64,000 nt of DNA from Cepaea nemoralis (GCA_014155875.1 JACEFZ010028317.1:124001-188000), one strand, 5' to 3'; numbered from the stretch's first letter, positions 45,431 to 56,445 are shown. Made by a program: numbers and translations. The notes: generated from the sequence alone by a model not told the origin.

Positions 45431-45894
45431 AATATGTTTACAACTTCATAGTGATGCTTTCAAGTGTACACAATTTCACATTCAATCCCATTCAACAATA
45501 TTCACACATTCTGATGTTTGCGATAAATGGTAAGATTCATAAAATAATCACGTTTCATGAATGGACCCACATTACGACGACGCCTCTGAACACTCCCATT
45601 TAACTGCGCGCCGTTCTTGCCACAACGTGTACCACGAGAATTTTTTTTTTTTTAAAGCCCGAATGTGTCTGGGTGAAGGTGTAATACATTTAAAAATATG
45701 GACTTAATCCCTGACCCGTAAATTATATACTGCATATTAACAAACATTAAAATCTGCTGTACAATCTCCAGAACAAAACTTATTTTGTTGAGCGGACATA
45801 ATGATAAGGTTATATGCTAAATCTCATCATTTTCCCTCCGTTGCTTACTGAGATATGGATGTTTATATGGAGGCACCCAAATGTGAACAGACTA

Positions 45895-46655
45895 TAGTCA
45901 CTATCCTACAGCGGTTCCTGTATTCAGACATCTAACTGTAAATTGCCGGTCTCCCTGGTCTTCTCCCACGACTTTCTCCGGAATCCTGTATACTCTCGTG
46001 ACAAACGTGACGTGCGTGAGAAACGGTAGTGGTTTTCTCTGCGTCGGTAACTTACGGGGTATGTGAGCCGGTCGATCAGAAAGCAATGGCAAACTACTGA
46101 GCGTAATCTTGCCAAGAAATCAACAATCAGCTGAAAGATGCTGATGCCGACAGCGATGTCCTGTAAAGGATATGCGAACAAAAAAAAAAAAAAACCTGTA
46201 GATTAAATCTGACCACTAATACGGGAGTGTCTAGTCACTACCCTACAGCGGTTCCTGTATTCACACATCTAACTGTGGATTAAATCTGACCACTGACACG
46301 GGAGTGTCTAGCCACTACCCTAAATCGGTTCGTGTATTCACACATCTAACTGTGGATTAAATCTGACCACTGACACGGGAGTGTCTAGTCACTACCCTAC
46401 AGCGGTTCCTGTATTCACACATCTAACTGTGGATTAAATCTGACCACTGACACGGGAGTGTCTAGTCACTACCCTACAGCGGTTCCTGTATTCACACATC
46501 TAACTGTGGATTAAATCTGACCACTGACACGGGAGTGTCTAGCCACTACCCTACATCGGTTCCTGTATTCACACATCTAACTGTGGATTAAATCTGACTA
46601 CTGACACGAGAGTGTCTAGTCACTATCCTACAGCGGTTCCTGTATTCACACATCT
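45895..46655 (-). repeat. 77-bp satellite, array 2
   Basis: It continues array 1 without loss of phase. Units begin gaccact at 46,211, 46,288, 46,365, 46,442 and 46,519, with a gactact at 46,596; the period is exactly 77 bp. Units differ from array 1 by gaccactg for gaccaccg, so the two halves have homogenised separately. An S3 SINE sits in the first unit. Confidence 0.9.
45945..46195 (+). mobile_element. SINE S3 copy 8 in satellite, 9-bp TSD
   Basis: It is flanked by CTGTAAATT (45,936-45,944) and CTGTAGATT (46,196-46,204); the satellite unit reads ctgtggatt here. It is full length, from gccggtctccctggtc to ggatatgcg plus an A tail of about 16. Confidence 0.92.
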
Positions 46656-47239
46656 AATCGTCCTTGTCATTTGTATGGCTTTGCGGTCAATCCCAGTCCC
46701 AGATTGATTTACTAGGCAAATGTATGTTCAATATTTAGTCAATGTTTTCTGAACGAGAAATCAACGCGAAGTCCAAATGACAGGTATAGAAATGAGTTGA
46801 ACAGAGGTCAAGAATTGATATCACAGCACTCTGGACATTCTTATACGTGCTTCGAACTCATCTTAAACAGCCAGCAGAGTCCCATTCTAATGTTGCCAGT
46901 TACAATTTGATTATGTGTCCGTCTGGCCTTGTATCGAAGAACTAAATGTCGTCCAGATCCTGTGGTCACTTCCGTGGAGCACCACTCTCTCTACGCAACG
47001 ATGATGTATCTTTCTGCCACGCTATACACATGATACCACTGGGTCATGATCACGTCTGCATTATCCTGCACCAAAACCCGACCCAACGGTGCAGAGCCAG
47101 TCAGCCTGTTCTTCTGCTCATGTGGTGTAGGAACAGAACCGCGCACTACACCGTCAGCGCGCCGTAAATTGATGCGCAAATTCACACTAACTTCTGTGTT
47201 CATACATAACTACAATAAAACTACTCATCTCATCTCGTA
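46656..47239. other. No gene seen
   Basis: Unassigned sequence between the satellite and a TG-rich tract. A stretch near 46,680-46,780 (tttgcggtcaatcccag, gttttctgaacgag) may be a much decayed reversed S3. Confidence 0.4.
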
Positions 47240-47672
47240 TATTTCGTATGTGTGTATGTTTGTGACTATGTGTTTTTATGTGTGTATGTGTGTACGTATT
47301 TGTGTGTATGTGTGTGTGTTTGAGTGTTTGTGTGTGTATGGGTGCGTGCATGTGTGTGTATGTGTGTATGTGTGTGTGTGTGTATGTACATGTGTGTATG
47401 TGTGTCTGTGTGTATCTGCGTGTGTATGTGCTTGTGTATGTGTATGATTGTGTATGTGTGTATATGTTCATGTATGTATTTGTATATGTTTGTGTGTGTA
47501 TATGTGCATGCATGCAGTGTATTCGAGGGAGTGTGTATTTGTATGTTACTGAGTGTGTGCATAACTGTGAGAGCTTGTGCAAATGATGTAAGTATGTATG
47601 CAGATATGTATGTGTGCGTGTGTGTTTATGAATGTGCGTGTGTGTTTATAAATGTGCATGTATATGTGTGTC
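47240..47672. repeat. TG-rich simple sequence (tgtgtatg type)
   Basis: About 430 bp of irregular TGTG/TATG repeats. Long ORFs on both strands here are composition artefacts. Confidence 0.95.
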
Positions 47673-47839
47673 TGCCTGTCTCATAACATGGTAATATGCA
47701 TTGTTTATGTTTACAAAATCCATTTGACAATGTTGTTTCCCTATGTGAATGTAACATGCACAATTGATGAACGAAAGATGAGTAATTGGAAGGGAGGAAT
47801 GTAAGATGGGCTTGCGTGCCCAATTTGTAACCCTTTGAA

Positions 47840-48088
47840 AATAAAGTTCGTTCATCTTGTTCCTCATGTATCTTCGGGTGTCGAGGTAAAGTATAAACAG
47901 CGGGAGAGTGCCCGCTTATAGACTTCAAGTATCGATATTCCCATGGACTCTGTTATTCCCTCCGTCCATAGTTTACATAGTAGGCCTCTTCCTCTGCTTC
48001 CATCTGGTCTGTACATCATTGCTTGTTGTGGTATACTGTTAGTTGGTAACCTAGTTACATGGCCAAATCATATGATTTGCTGCCTTCT
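47840..48088 (-). mobile_element. LINE E 3' end, copy 2
   Basis: The minus strand matches 24,345-24,590 (aatgatgtacagaccagatg, gagtccatgggaatatcgat, gcgggcactctcccgctg). It ends near 47,860 at the position matching STPQGTRGT. Confidence 0.8.
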
Positions 48089-48098
48089 AATAAAATTT

Positions 48099-48338
48099 CC
48101 CAGGCGGTGGGGTTAACGTCTTTCTCCATAATCCCGTATATTCTCGTTAGTAACGCAGCTGCGCGAGAATCGGTAGCGGTTCGCGCAGCCCTGGTAACTA
48201 ACGGGGGTATGTGAGCAGGTCGCTCAGAAAGCAATGGCAAACTACTGAACGTAATCTTGCCTAGTACATCAACAGCAGCTGAAAAATGCTGGTGTTGACT
48301 GCAACGTCCTGTAAGGGATATGCAACATTAAAAAATAA
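48099..48338 (+). mobile_element. SINE S3 copy 9, possible 10-bp TSD
   Basis: It spans caggcggtggggttaacg through gcggttcgcgcagccc (altered B box) to gggatatgcaac. AATAAAATTT (48,089-48,098) and AATAAAATCT (48,339-48,348) may be the TSD, though they are A/T-rich. It lies between two LINE fragments. Confidence 0.85.
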
Positions 48339-48339
48339 A

Positions 48340-48935
48340 ATAAAATCTAGCGCTGCTATAATCCCTACTTTAGTCCTGAATTCTTCATTTCTGATCTTCT
48401 TTCTTACATATACATTGAGTATTCTTCTCAGGAATCTCATTTCTGTTGTTGTGATTTTTGTTTCTGTTTTCCTGTCATTGTCCAGATTTGGCATTGGTAG
48501 CACAGAGTTGGTAGGAAGAGTGTGTTGTACAGTGCTTTCTTAGTAACTATTGATACATGTTTGTTCTTTAGTATTGGCGCCATTTGTCCAATGAGCTGGT
48601 TTGCCTTATTGCATCTATTTAAGATCTCGTCTTCTGATTTGCCAGTTTCAAATATTATGCTTCCTAGGTACTTGAAGCTCTTTACTTGTTTCAGTGGATT
48701 TTCGTTTAGGTGAATTGTTTTTTGTTTTTTTTCTTCTTTGGTCATAGTCATTACTTCTATTTTACTTTTGTTAATTTTCATGTTATGTTCCCTACACGTT
48801 TCGTTTAGACCATTGGCGTGTACTTGTACTTCTGTTTCTGATTTTGCTATCAATGTGTGATCGTCCTCATAAACTACTCGATATATGAAATTACTTACTT
48901 CAAAGAACAGGACAGTAATATTAGCCACGTCGCTC
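48340..48935 (-). mobile_element. LINE J reverse transcriptase fragment
   Basis: The minus strand encodes YEDDHTLIAKSETEVQVHAN (YADD box with E for A), HNMKINKSKIEVMTMTKEE, VKSFKYLGSIIFETG, then, after a shift, TTTEMRFLRRILNVYVRKKI. The block order is that of RTE-like LINEs. The element is truncated at both ends. Confidence 0.8.
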
Positions 48936-49131
48936 CCTGTCTGCAGCGGGGGAATTCTCTCGAGATTACTGCAGGCCTCACTTGCCGCGTTACACTGGCA
49001 GTTCTAGGATTCAAGGTTTTGTTAAATCATCTTTAGTTTTTTCATTTTTTTTTCTAGAAAAAGTGTCTTCGTTTTTTTTTTTTTAATTCACCCATTCTTA
49101 ATTTTGGTACACAACAATCCGCTTGAATCTT

Positions 49132-49246
<115 letters not shown>

Positions 49247-49249
49247 ATA

Positions 49250-49289
49250 GCGTTTAGTTAGTTAGTTAGTTACTTAGTTACTTAGTTAA

Positions 49290-49320
<31 letters not shown>

Positions 49321-49374
49321 ATCAGTCAGTCAGTCAGTCACTCAGTCAATCAGTCAGTCAGTCAGTCAGTTTTG

Positions 49375-49405
<31 letters not shown>

Positions 49406-49490
49406 GACCGGTTAGTTAGTTAGTCAGTCAGTCAGTCAGTCAGTCAGGCAGGCAGGCAGTCAGTCAGTCAGTCAGTCAATCAGTCAGTCA
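49250..49490. repeat. (TTAG)n/(CAGT)n compound tetranucleotide repeat
   Basis: Blocks of gttagtta alternate with cagtcagt, ending about 15-30 bp before the first LINE A sequence. It may be target DNA or have grown from the insertion site. Confidence 0.93.
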
Positions 49491-49504
49491 ATTGATCATC
49501 CTCA

Positions 49505-52500
49505 TTGCACTTGTTACTATTTCTCTATAAGTGCTGAACGTTGGGCGGCGCTTACCAAACCTGACACCCCACATTGTGCCAACGGCTTCGGGCGGAAGAG
49601 CGCAATTGGGAGGGTACAAGCCTTACCCTGGTGCGAGGAAATGCAAGCTAAAGACAAAATGTCATGGCAGGGCAGACCAGGCCCTAAGCCTTGGTTGGCG
49701 ACTGGTCTAGGATCGAAGCTCCGACAGGCGGACAGTTAGAGCATTGCTTTGCTGATCCGGCAGCTTCTGCAGCTTGTCTTGTTCCAGATGTAGGGGTGTT
49801 ACCTTTCCTCTGGAGTAAACTAGGCAGGCCGAGAGAGGGATCATGCTGCATGGGCAACACATGATCTCTATATTTTAGCCCAGGCTCTGTGCTATGGAGA
49901 GGCAATAACTCCATCCCTGGTCTTAACTGGTCTCGGAATCAAAGCGAGAGGCAACTGTTACGGGTTATAAGTCCTTGTCAGTTGGCGTAGACATGGGGCG
50001 CCACGCGTTGCCTCTGACGGTGGGAGACACCTATAGGTGTCACTGATCAGCTACCGCCCGCCTCAAGCTGGGCAGCCCCCAGCCAATTGGGTGCTGATCC
50101 GCCACAGCCTGCCTGCTTCAATGGGTGCTTGGGGCTAGGACAAAATCTGAATCGCAGGCTGTAAAACCAATGCACCAGGTACAAACAAAAATAAAAATAG
50201 AAACCTCAAGCTACGGCTTGCAACCTGGAACGTGAGAACCATGTGTCCAGGATTTTCCACTGACTTGACCAATATTGACGATGTGAGAAAAACGGCTGTG
50301 ATTGATGCCGAACTCAATCGTCTAAACATTGATATTGCTGGCCTGCAGGAGACTCGCCTCGCTGAGGAAGGGTCACTCAGGGAAAACAACTACACCTTTT
50401 TCTGGAAGGGAAGAGGGCAGGCAGAAAAAAGGCAACACGGTGTGGGCTTTGCAGTGAAGAATTCGCTACTGGGAATGATTGAAATTCCAGCAGGAGGAAA
50501 TGAAAGACTATTATCCCTGCGCTTGGCAACCTCTTGTGGGTTTGCCACCATTATTACTGCATATGCACCGACACTCGATTCCTCTGATGATGTGAAGGAT
50601 TCGTTCTATGAGGAGTTAGACTCCGTGATCAAGGCAGTTCCAAAATCTGACTACATTTATATGCTCGGTGATTTCAATGCTCGTGTGGGCAAGGACTCGA
50701 GTTCATGGCCAGTGTGCCTTGGAAAATACAACATCGGTCGCATGAATGGAAATGGGCAAAGGCTGCTGGAGCATTGCACCAGTAATGACCTATGTATTAC
50801 AAACTCCTTTTTTAAAACAAAAGAGATGCATAAGGTCACATGGAAACATCCAAGATCCGGCCATTGGCACCAGCTGGACTTCATTATCACACGGAGACAA
50901 CATCTGAATCATATATCATTGACTCGTAGTTACCACAGTGCTGACTGTGATACGGATCATTCTTTGGTTGTTGCAAGGGTTAGACTGAGACCAAAGAGAA
51001 TCTACACAGCTAAACACAAATCTAGCCTCAGGATTAATATTATTAACACTCATGATCCTGAAAAGTGCTTTCAGTTTCAACAGCAACTTGAAGACGCTTT
51101 CACTGATACACCAGAAAATTGTACAGTAAATGAAAAGTGGGGTCAAATTAAGGAAACTCTTTATAAAACTGCCGTAGGGGTTTACGGCACTGTGGATCAT
51201 AAGAGGCAGGACTGGTTTGCGGCCAACAGCGAGACTCTGCAGCCCTTGATTGATAAGAAGAAGAAAGCTCTCTTAAGAAACAAGGAAAGACCAACGCGTA
51301 ACACTCTGAGTGAGCTTAGGCAAGCTAGGAAGGATGTGCAAAAGGCTGCCAGGCAGTGTGCAAATGATTATTGGATCAAGTTATGTGAGTCCATTCAAAT
51401 CGCAAGTGATAAGGGAGACATAAGAAGCATGTATGAAGGAATAAAGAAAGCCTGCGGTCCAGTGATCAAAAGAAGTGCACCATTGAAAACCTTGACTGGA
51501 GAAATCATCACTGATAAGAAACAGCAGATGGACAGATGGGTAGAGCACTATTTGGAGCTTTACTCAAGTGAGACCAAACTAGCGGATGATGCCCTCAACG
51601 CCATAGAGGCTCTACCAACTCTTGACCACCTGGACACACTTCCCACCATAACAGAAGTTAAGTGTGCTATAAATGAACTTGCATCTGGCAAGGCTCCAGG
51701 TAAGGATGGGATTCCAATAGAGGTTATCAGGAGTGGGCAAGACACACTCACTATACAGATCCACCAGCTAATAGAGCTATGCTGGCGTGAAGGACAAGTC
51801 CCACAGGAGTTCAAAGATTCAAGCATCATAACACTGTACAAGAACAAGGGCGATCGGAGCGACTGCAACAACTATAGGGGTATCTCACTTCTGTGTATTG
51901 TTGGAAAAGTATTTGCCAGAATTGTTCTGCGCAGACTTCAAGTCCTAGGAGATCAAGTCTACCCCGAATCACAGTGTGGCTTTCGACAGAACCGGTCTAC
52001 CACTGATATGATATTCTCATTGCGACAAATGCAAGAAAAATGCCGTGAACAGAATCAACCACTGTTTATTGCCTTCATCGACCTCACAAAGGCATTTGAT
52101 TTGGTCAGTCGTGAGGGTCTGTTCAAGGCACTAAAGAAGATTGGCTGCCCACCAACTCTTCTGTCCATTGTGGAATCATTCCACACAGGCATGAAGGGTA
52201 TAATCAAGTTTGATGGTGCAACTTCTGAAGAATTTGAAATCAAGAGTGGAGTTAAGCAAGGTTGTGTACTAGCTCCCACCCTCTTTGGAATATACTTTTC
52301 ACTTCTACTGAAATATGCATTTCATGATCAGGATGGTGGTATATACATTCACTCACGCTCAGATGGCGGCCTCTACAATGCTCAGAGATTGAAGGCTAAG
52401 ACCAAAATTAGGAGGGTACTGATCAGAGAGTTGCTTTTTGCAGATGATGCTGCAGTTACGACCCACTCTGAGGAAGAATTGCAATGTCTACTATCTGCAT

Positions 52501-53425
52501 TCTCCAATGCTTGTTCTGAATTTGGTTTAACAATTAGCAAAAAGAAGACACAGATTATGTCACAAGGTGCACATGGGGTACCATCAATCTTTATTGACGA
52601 CGCCGAACTAGAGATAGTAGACCATTTTACATATCTAGGATCAGTGGTAAATAGCAAATTATCCCTAGATCAGGAAATCAACATCCGGATTGGTAAGGCA
52701 GCAACAACAATGAACAGGTTAAGAAAAAGAGTCTGGGAGAACAGGAAGCTTACTGCCAAAACAAAAGTCCTTGTCTATCAAGCCTGTGTCCTTAGTACTC
52801 TTCTCTATGGCAGTGAAACCTGGACAACTTACTCACACCAAGAGAACAACTTAAACAGCTTTCATATGCGGTGTCTGCGAAGAATTCTTGGTATTAAGTG
52901 GCAAGACAAAATCACAAATACTGAAGTATTGGAAAGATCAGGTTGTGTGACAGTTTATTCCATGCTCAGTCTTCGTAGACTTAGATGGATAGGACATCTT
53001 AGGAGGATGGATGATGGTAGAATACCAAAGGATATCTTTTTTGGTGAATTACAGATGGGTAAGAGATCTCAGGGTCGGCCTCTACTACGATACAAAGATG
53101 TGTGTAAGCGGGACATGATTGATACAGGCATCGATAATGCACATTGGGAGCAAGTCGCCGCTGAACGTGTTGCATGGAGGGCAAATATCAGAAATGGAAT
53201 AAAGTCAAAGGAGAAAATTATTGCAGAAAAGTCACACACCAAGCGTTTGAGACGTAAGATGGTGCATGATGGTGGAAATGACCACGTGTTCACATGCACC
53301 CACTGTGAACGGACATTTACAGCGCAAATTGGCCTTATCAGTCACACTCGCTACCGCCATAGTTAAAAGTTATTATGCCTTTTTAAAGCACAAACTATCG
53401 TCTGTCAAGACGGCAAGGTGCCAAT
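49505..53425 (+). mobile_element. LINE A, near full-length RTE-like non-LTR retrotransposon
   Basis: It has a 5' UTR of about 690 bp, which also occurs in the deleted copies at 12.7-14.1 kb and 18.7 kb. One long coding frame follows, then a 3' UTR of about 60 bp ending cgtctgtcaagacggcaagg, tgcca. The 3' UTR holds a short palindrome (cgtctgtcaagacg). There is no poly-A tail. This is the youngest LINE in the window and the likely source type for the deleted derivatives. Confidence 0.9.
50190..53366 (+). CDS. LINE A endonuclease/reverse transcriptase (ORF2-type protein)
   Basis: It nicks target DNA and copies its own RNA there. Counting residue 1 at the GTG at 50,232, APE-type endonuclease motifs are LQETR (38-42), YAP (111-113), GDFNAR (136-141), QLDF (204-207) and TDH (231-233). 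Just before residue 1 the frame reads LATWN, the start of this domain. Reverse transcriptase has GKAPGKDGIP, IDLTKAFD (about 616-623), GVKQGCVLAPTLF and FADD (about 735-738). The C-terminus has YLGSVVNSK, YGSETWTTY, RRLRWIGHLRRMDDGRIP and a final C2H2 finger (C1022, C1025, H1038, H1043). No stop interrupts it. The codon matching the ATG of the deleted copy is AAT at 50,190. The first in-frame ATG is 50,241, past the LATWN motif, so start-codon loss is likely. The nearest upstream stop is TGA at 50,148. Confidence 0.93.
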   Translation, partial: NKNRNLKLRLATWNVRTMCPGFSTDLTNIDDVRKTAVIDAELNRLNIDIAGLQETRLAEEGSLRENNYTFFWKGRGQAEKRQHGVGFAVKNSLLGMIEIPAGGNERLLSLRLATSCGFATIITAYAPTLDSSDDVKDSFYEELDSVIKAVPKSDYIYMLGDFNARVGKDSSSWPVCLGKYNIGRMNGNGQRLLEHCTSNDLCITNSFFKTKEMHKVTWKHPRSGHWHQLDFIITRRQHLNHISLTRSYHSADCDTDHSLVVARVRLRPKRIYTAKHKSSLRINIINTHDPEKCFQFQQQLEDAFTDTPENCTVNEKWGQIKETLYKTAVGVYGTVDHKRQDWFAANSETLQPLIDKKKKALLRNKERPTRNTLSELRQARKDVQKAARQCANDYWIKLCESIQIASDKGDIRSMYEGIKKACGPVIKRSAPLKTLTGEIITDKKQQMDRWVEHYLELYSSETKLADDALNAIEALPTLDHLDTLPTITEVKCAINELASGKAPGKDGIPIEVIRSGQDTLTIQIHQLIELCWREGQVPQEFKDSSIITLYKNKGDRSDCNNYRGISLLCIVGKVFARIVLRRLQVLGDQVYPESQCGFRQNRSTTDMIFSLRQMQEKCREQNQPLFIAFIDLTKAFDLVSREGLFKALKKIGCPPTLLSIVESFHTGMKGIIKFDGATSEEFEIKSGVKQGCVLAPTLFGIYFSLLLKYAFHDQDGGIYIHSRSDGGLYNAQRLKAKTKIRRVLIRELLFADDAAVTTHSEEELQCLLSAFSNACSEFGLTISKKKTQIMSQGAHGVPSIFIDDAELEIVDHFTYLGSVVNSKLSLDQEINIRIGKAATTMNRLRKRVWENRKLTAKTKVLVYQACVLSTLLYGSETWTTYSHQENNLNSFHMRCLRRILGIKWQDKITNTEVLERSGCVTVYSMLSLRRLRWIGHLRRMDDGRIPKDIFFGELQMGKRSQGRPLLRYKDVCKRDMIDTGIDNAHWEQVAAERVAWRANIRNGIKSKEKIIAEKSHTKRLRRKMVHDGGNDHVFTCTHCERTFTAQIGLISHTRYRHS

Positions 53426-53426
53426 G

Positions 53427-53723
53427 ATAAGTGCTCAGATCCCCTCCTCAATATCACCCACAGAGTGTAACATCCAACCACGCCAGTTCTGTATTTGTTG
53501 ACTATTTTCCTTCTTCATTTGACCCGCGCGTTGCGTTCTTGTCTAGCCTCACCGAGATAGACACGACAAAAACAGGCGTGTACGTAGATGTACAAAGCAT
53601 CCACTCTGAAGTGAGCTGTGGTGTGGGCGTCTGTTCAAGTACAAGTTATGTGATACGAGTTGTGTATGAAATCTGAAAACACAAATGTTGTTTCATGGTG
53701 TCAGGCACAGGTGAGTGGGGGTG
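53427..53723. other. No gene seen
   Basis: Unassigned sequence between the LINE A 3' end and the tandem duplication. Confidence 0.45.
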
Positions 53724-53753
53724 TTTGTCAGGAATGGGTATTTATGTGTATTG

Positions 53754-53777
53754 CGCGCGCGCGCGTGTGTGTGTCTA

Positions 53778-53833
<56 letters not shown>
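53754..53833. repeat. (GC)n(GT)n(GA)n compound microsatellite, unit 1
   Basis: Short gcgcgc, gtgtgt and then about 42 bases of GA. Its counterpart is at 56,787-56,862. Confidence 0.95.
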
Positions 53834-53836
<3 letters not shown>

Positions 53837-54083
53837 CCCACGCGATTCGATTCCGCTTTCTTGTGTAAATTCCCACTCCAGTCGCTTTCTTAGAATCGTA
53901 AATGCAGATTTCACAAAACACGTGTGCGGTCCACAACAAAGATACAAATTCGCAACTGTTATATTTATATTTTCATGTAGATGTTTCTGTGTGTTTTTGT
54001 TTCAGTCTTGATGAAGGCTTTTACCGCAACGTCCATTTTGTCACTTGTGATCGTGTATCTGTGGTTACATTTCGTATTAACTA

Positions 54084-54315
54084 GCTTGGTACGTGGCGAA
54101 GGTGTTACGGACGCAGTTCGTAATCTCGCATACCCGCGTTCGAAACACAGCTGCGGGTGATATGACAGCAGACCGCCTTGCTATGGTTTTTTAACGAAAT
54201 GGTATGGGTGCCGTTCAGAAACAATGGCAAACTACTGAACGTAAACTTGCCAAGAGATCACAACAGCAAAAAATGCCGGTGTTGATTGCGACGTCCTGTA
54301 AAGGATATGCAAATA
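54084..54315 (+). mobile_element. SINE S3 copy 10 (unit 1)
   Basis: Head ttggtacgtggcgaaggtgt, B box cgcgttcgaaacac, core aacaatggcaaactactgaa through cgacgtcctgtaaaggatat. It is the subgroup with cttgccaagagatcacaaca. Confidence 0.9.
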
Positions 54316-54399
54316 ATTTTTTTATTATTAACTTACTGCTTGGTCGTTTTTTGTTTTTAAGATTCGTTGCTGTACATCTCACATTGTGGCAACCTCGTA

Positions 54400-55350
54400 C
54401 CTTAAACTTCATCCTCTTCAGGTACTAAATGCCTGGAACCATCTTGACCTGCTATGTTCGAATCTAGATCATCATCAGCATATTCCATACCGCTCTAGAT
54501 CATCATCAGCATATTCCATACCGCTCAGACCACCAATAGTCTTGGATCAGGTATGTGTTCTTGCTCTGATCAAGCCTTGTGGCCCAACCTTATTGATACT
54601 ATCTCTTTGTCTTCCCTCTAATTGTTTTCCTCATGAAATTTGCCAGTTACTACTTATAAGTATATTTCTCATAACATGCTCAAGCAATCGGGAATGGCTA
54701 CGCGTAATTTCTCCAATCAGTTTACTCTTTTTGTTTATTTCTTAACAGGTGGTCTCTTTCAGTATACTGTCTGGTCGTGCAAATCTTTGCATTTCTACCA
54801 CCATTAGATGTTTCTCAGTTTGTCTGTGTATTGATTATGTTTCAAATACGTGCAACATTATAAGTTCTATATCATGTTCTAACACTCTTTTTCTCACTGC
54901 TATTGACTGCTTGTTACTGGTATGATGTCATCTTCTAAACGCTGTCTTTGCCATGGCGATTCTTGTTCTAATCTTTACATCTCATGGCATCTTTCTTCAG
55001 ATGTTATGACAAGTGTATGATTATTATTAATCTAGACATAATTATTGCAATCGAAGAATTAATAAATTGTACACCATTTCTTCTTCTTCTGCTCTTTATC
55101 CTCCATTCAGGAATAGGCCCTCAACAACTCACGCAAAGCCCTCTTCTATTTTGCTTATCATCATCAGGTGTCATGCCAGCTGGTGTTCTGGATCAACTCT
55201 GCTGATGATATTCCTCCATGCCACCGTCTCAATCAATCCAGCATTCTTTCTCTTGGTCTGTCTCTGCCTCTCTTCTCCTTGATCTTTCCAGTTGTCACGA
55301 TGTTCTCGAATGCCTCTCTTCTCATCACATGACCAAATAAAGCCGATTGT
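54400..55350 (-). mobile_element. LINE D-type 3' remnants (unit 1)
   Basis: The minus strand at 55,330-55,150 encodes REAFENIVTTGKIKEKRGRD, PRERM, then WHGGISSAEL and QNTSWHDT, the same C-terminus as at 62,860-63,085. Another piece at 54,760-54,560 reads NILISSNWQIS and GLIRARTHT. A 31-bp duplication (atcatcatcagcatattcca) is at 54,467-54,530. Confidence 0.7.
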
Positions 55351-55439
55351 CTCTTTCTTATTGTTGTATATAATGTTGTTTCATTAAGCCTCTTTCGGGT
55401 AATCGTTGTTAGTTACTATTACAGTCCAAGGGATTCGCA

Positions 55440-55960
55440 ACATTCGTCCCAGGAACTACATCTCTGTTGCTACTTCCCAATATTGTTTATTTCTGCCTGT
55501 AATTCCATTCTTCGTGTGTTTTAGATCTCCTACTACTTCGTTTGCCGTATGGATTCCAGACATGAGAATGTCTAGTTATATCCGTCTCAGGTTTTCTCAG
55601 TGTGTGTCCTATACAGCGCCATAGTCTTTTCCTCAAATCTAGATTCACTGGGATATGTTTAGTTCTCTCCATGAGCTCTACGTTGCTGATTCAATCATAC
55701 CAATTTTATCCTCACTATTATGTACAGATACAAATTTGTGAATGTTTGTAGTTTATTAGTAATCCGTTTAGTTATTCTCCATATTACTGATCCATACAGA
55801 GGTTCCAATTTAATATTGGAATTAATCATTCTAAGTTTGGTGCTAAATGTTTCCTGGGAATTAAAGCCTGCCAACGTAATATTGATCACGTTATTGTCTT
55901 GTGTCGACTGAGTGTACAAATATGGGGCAAACACTATAATATGTCTCATGGCATGAAAAG
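55440..55960 (-). mobile_element. LINE C 3' fragment (unit 1)
   Basis: Minus-strand pieces are TKLRMINSNIKLEPLYGSVI, WRITKRITNKLQTF, RKRLWRCIGHTLRKPETDIT and WNPYGKRSSRR. RWIGHTLRK and WNPQGKR motifs are standard near the end of RTE-like proteins. The gene is decayed. Confidence 0.78.
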
Positions 55961-56445
55961 AGGTCAGTTAGTTTCTAATTATGTACTCCCATGTTGTTAA
56001 TTGTTTAACTGGCCCGTTGGTTGTGTTGCTATGAAACTGCGCTGAAAATGCCTTGTCTTGCCATCAGTTCTTCCTTCCATCCAGGCCTACAAAATGTGAT
56101 GGCCCTATCACATCAGAGACCCATAACAGAAATATGCTGTGGGACATTGTTTTGTGTCTTTTTTGGTTCTTTCTGTGTTAATTGTTGGATGTTTCCTTGG
56201 TCCATTCTTCAAGTAGAGGCAATCTTTTCACATTAAACATACAAAAGAGGAAATGTTAAAGACACAACAGCAAGAAGTAGGTAACCATACAAGTGAGACA
56301 ATAACAGAGATGAATGAACAGTAGTCATTCATATGTATAAGCAACGCACGAAAAGGTCAGTGTTGCAGGTGGTTTACAGATAATCTTCATTCTACGGATG
56401 ACATTGATTTTGATTCTTCTATTATTATTATTATTTTTTCGCATA

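Larger units (their letters stand above)
40907..45894 (-). mobile_element. TA-inserting DDE transposon (Tc1/IS630-like) with nested SINE and LINE
   Basis: It interrupts the 77-bp satellite exactly in phase: gtgtc ends at 40,904 and tagtcac resumes at 45,895. The ends are TAGTCTG (40,907) and CAGACTA (45,888-45,894), with CA/TA at the target (TA mutated on the left). A second TAGTCTGTTCACA end lies inside at 41,752 and pairs better with the right end. So either two related elements are stacked or the end is duplicated. The interior holds a minus-strand DDE transposase, SINE S4 and LINE G. Confidence 0.75.

Noticed and set aside
40262..46655. CRISPR-like array from regular 77-bp spacing
   Set aside because: The whole unit repeats with no unique spacers, in an animal genome. 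It is satellite DNA.
47046..47686. ORFs of about 100-133 codons rich in Cys-Val-Tyr
   Set aside because: They arise from the TG-rich simple repeat.
54470..54530. YADD-like residues (GMEYADDDL) on the minus strand as a reverse transcriptase active site
   Set aside because: They come from a 31-bp duplicated catcatcagcatattcc stretch with no flanking RT blocks.
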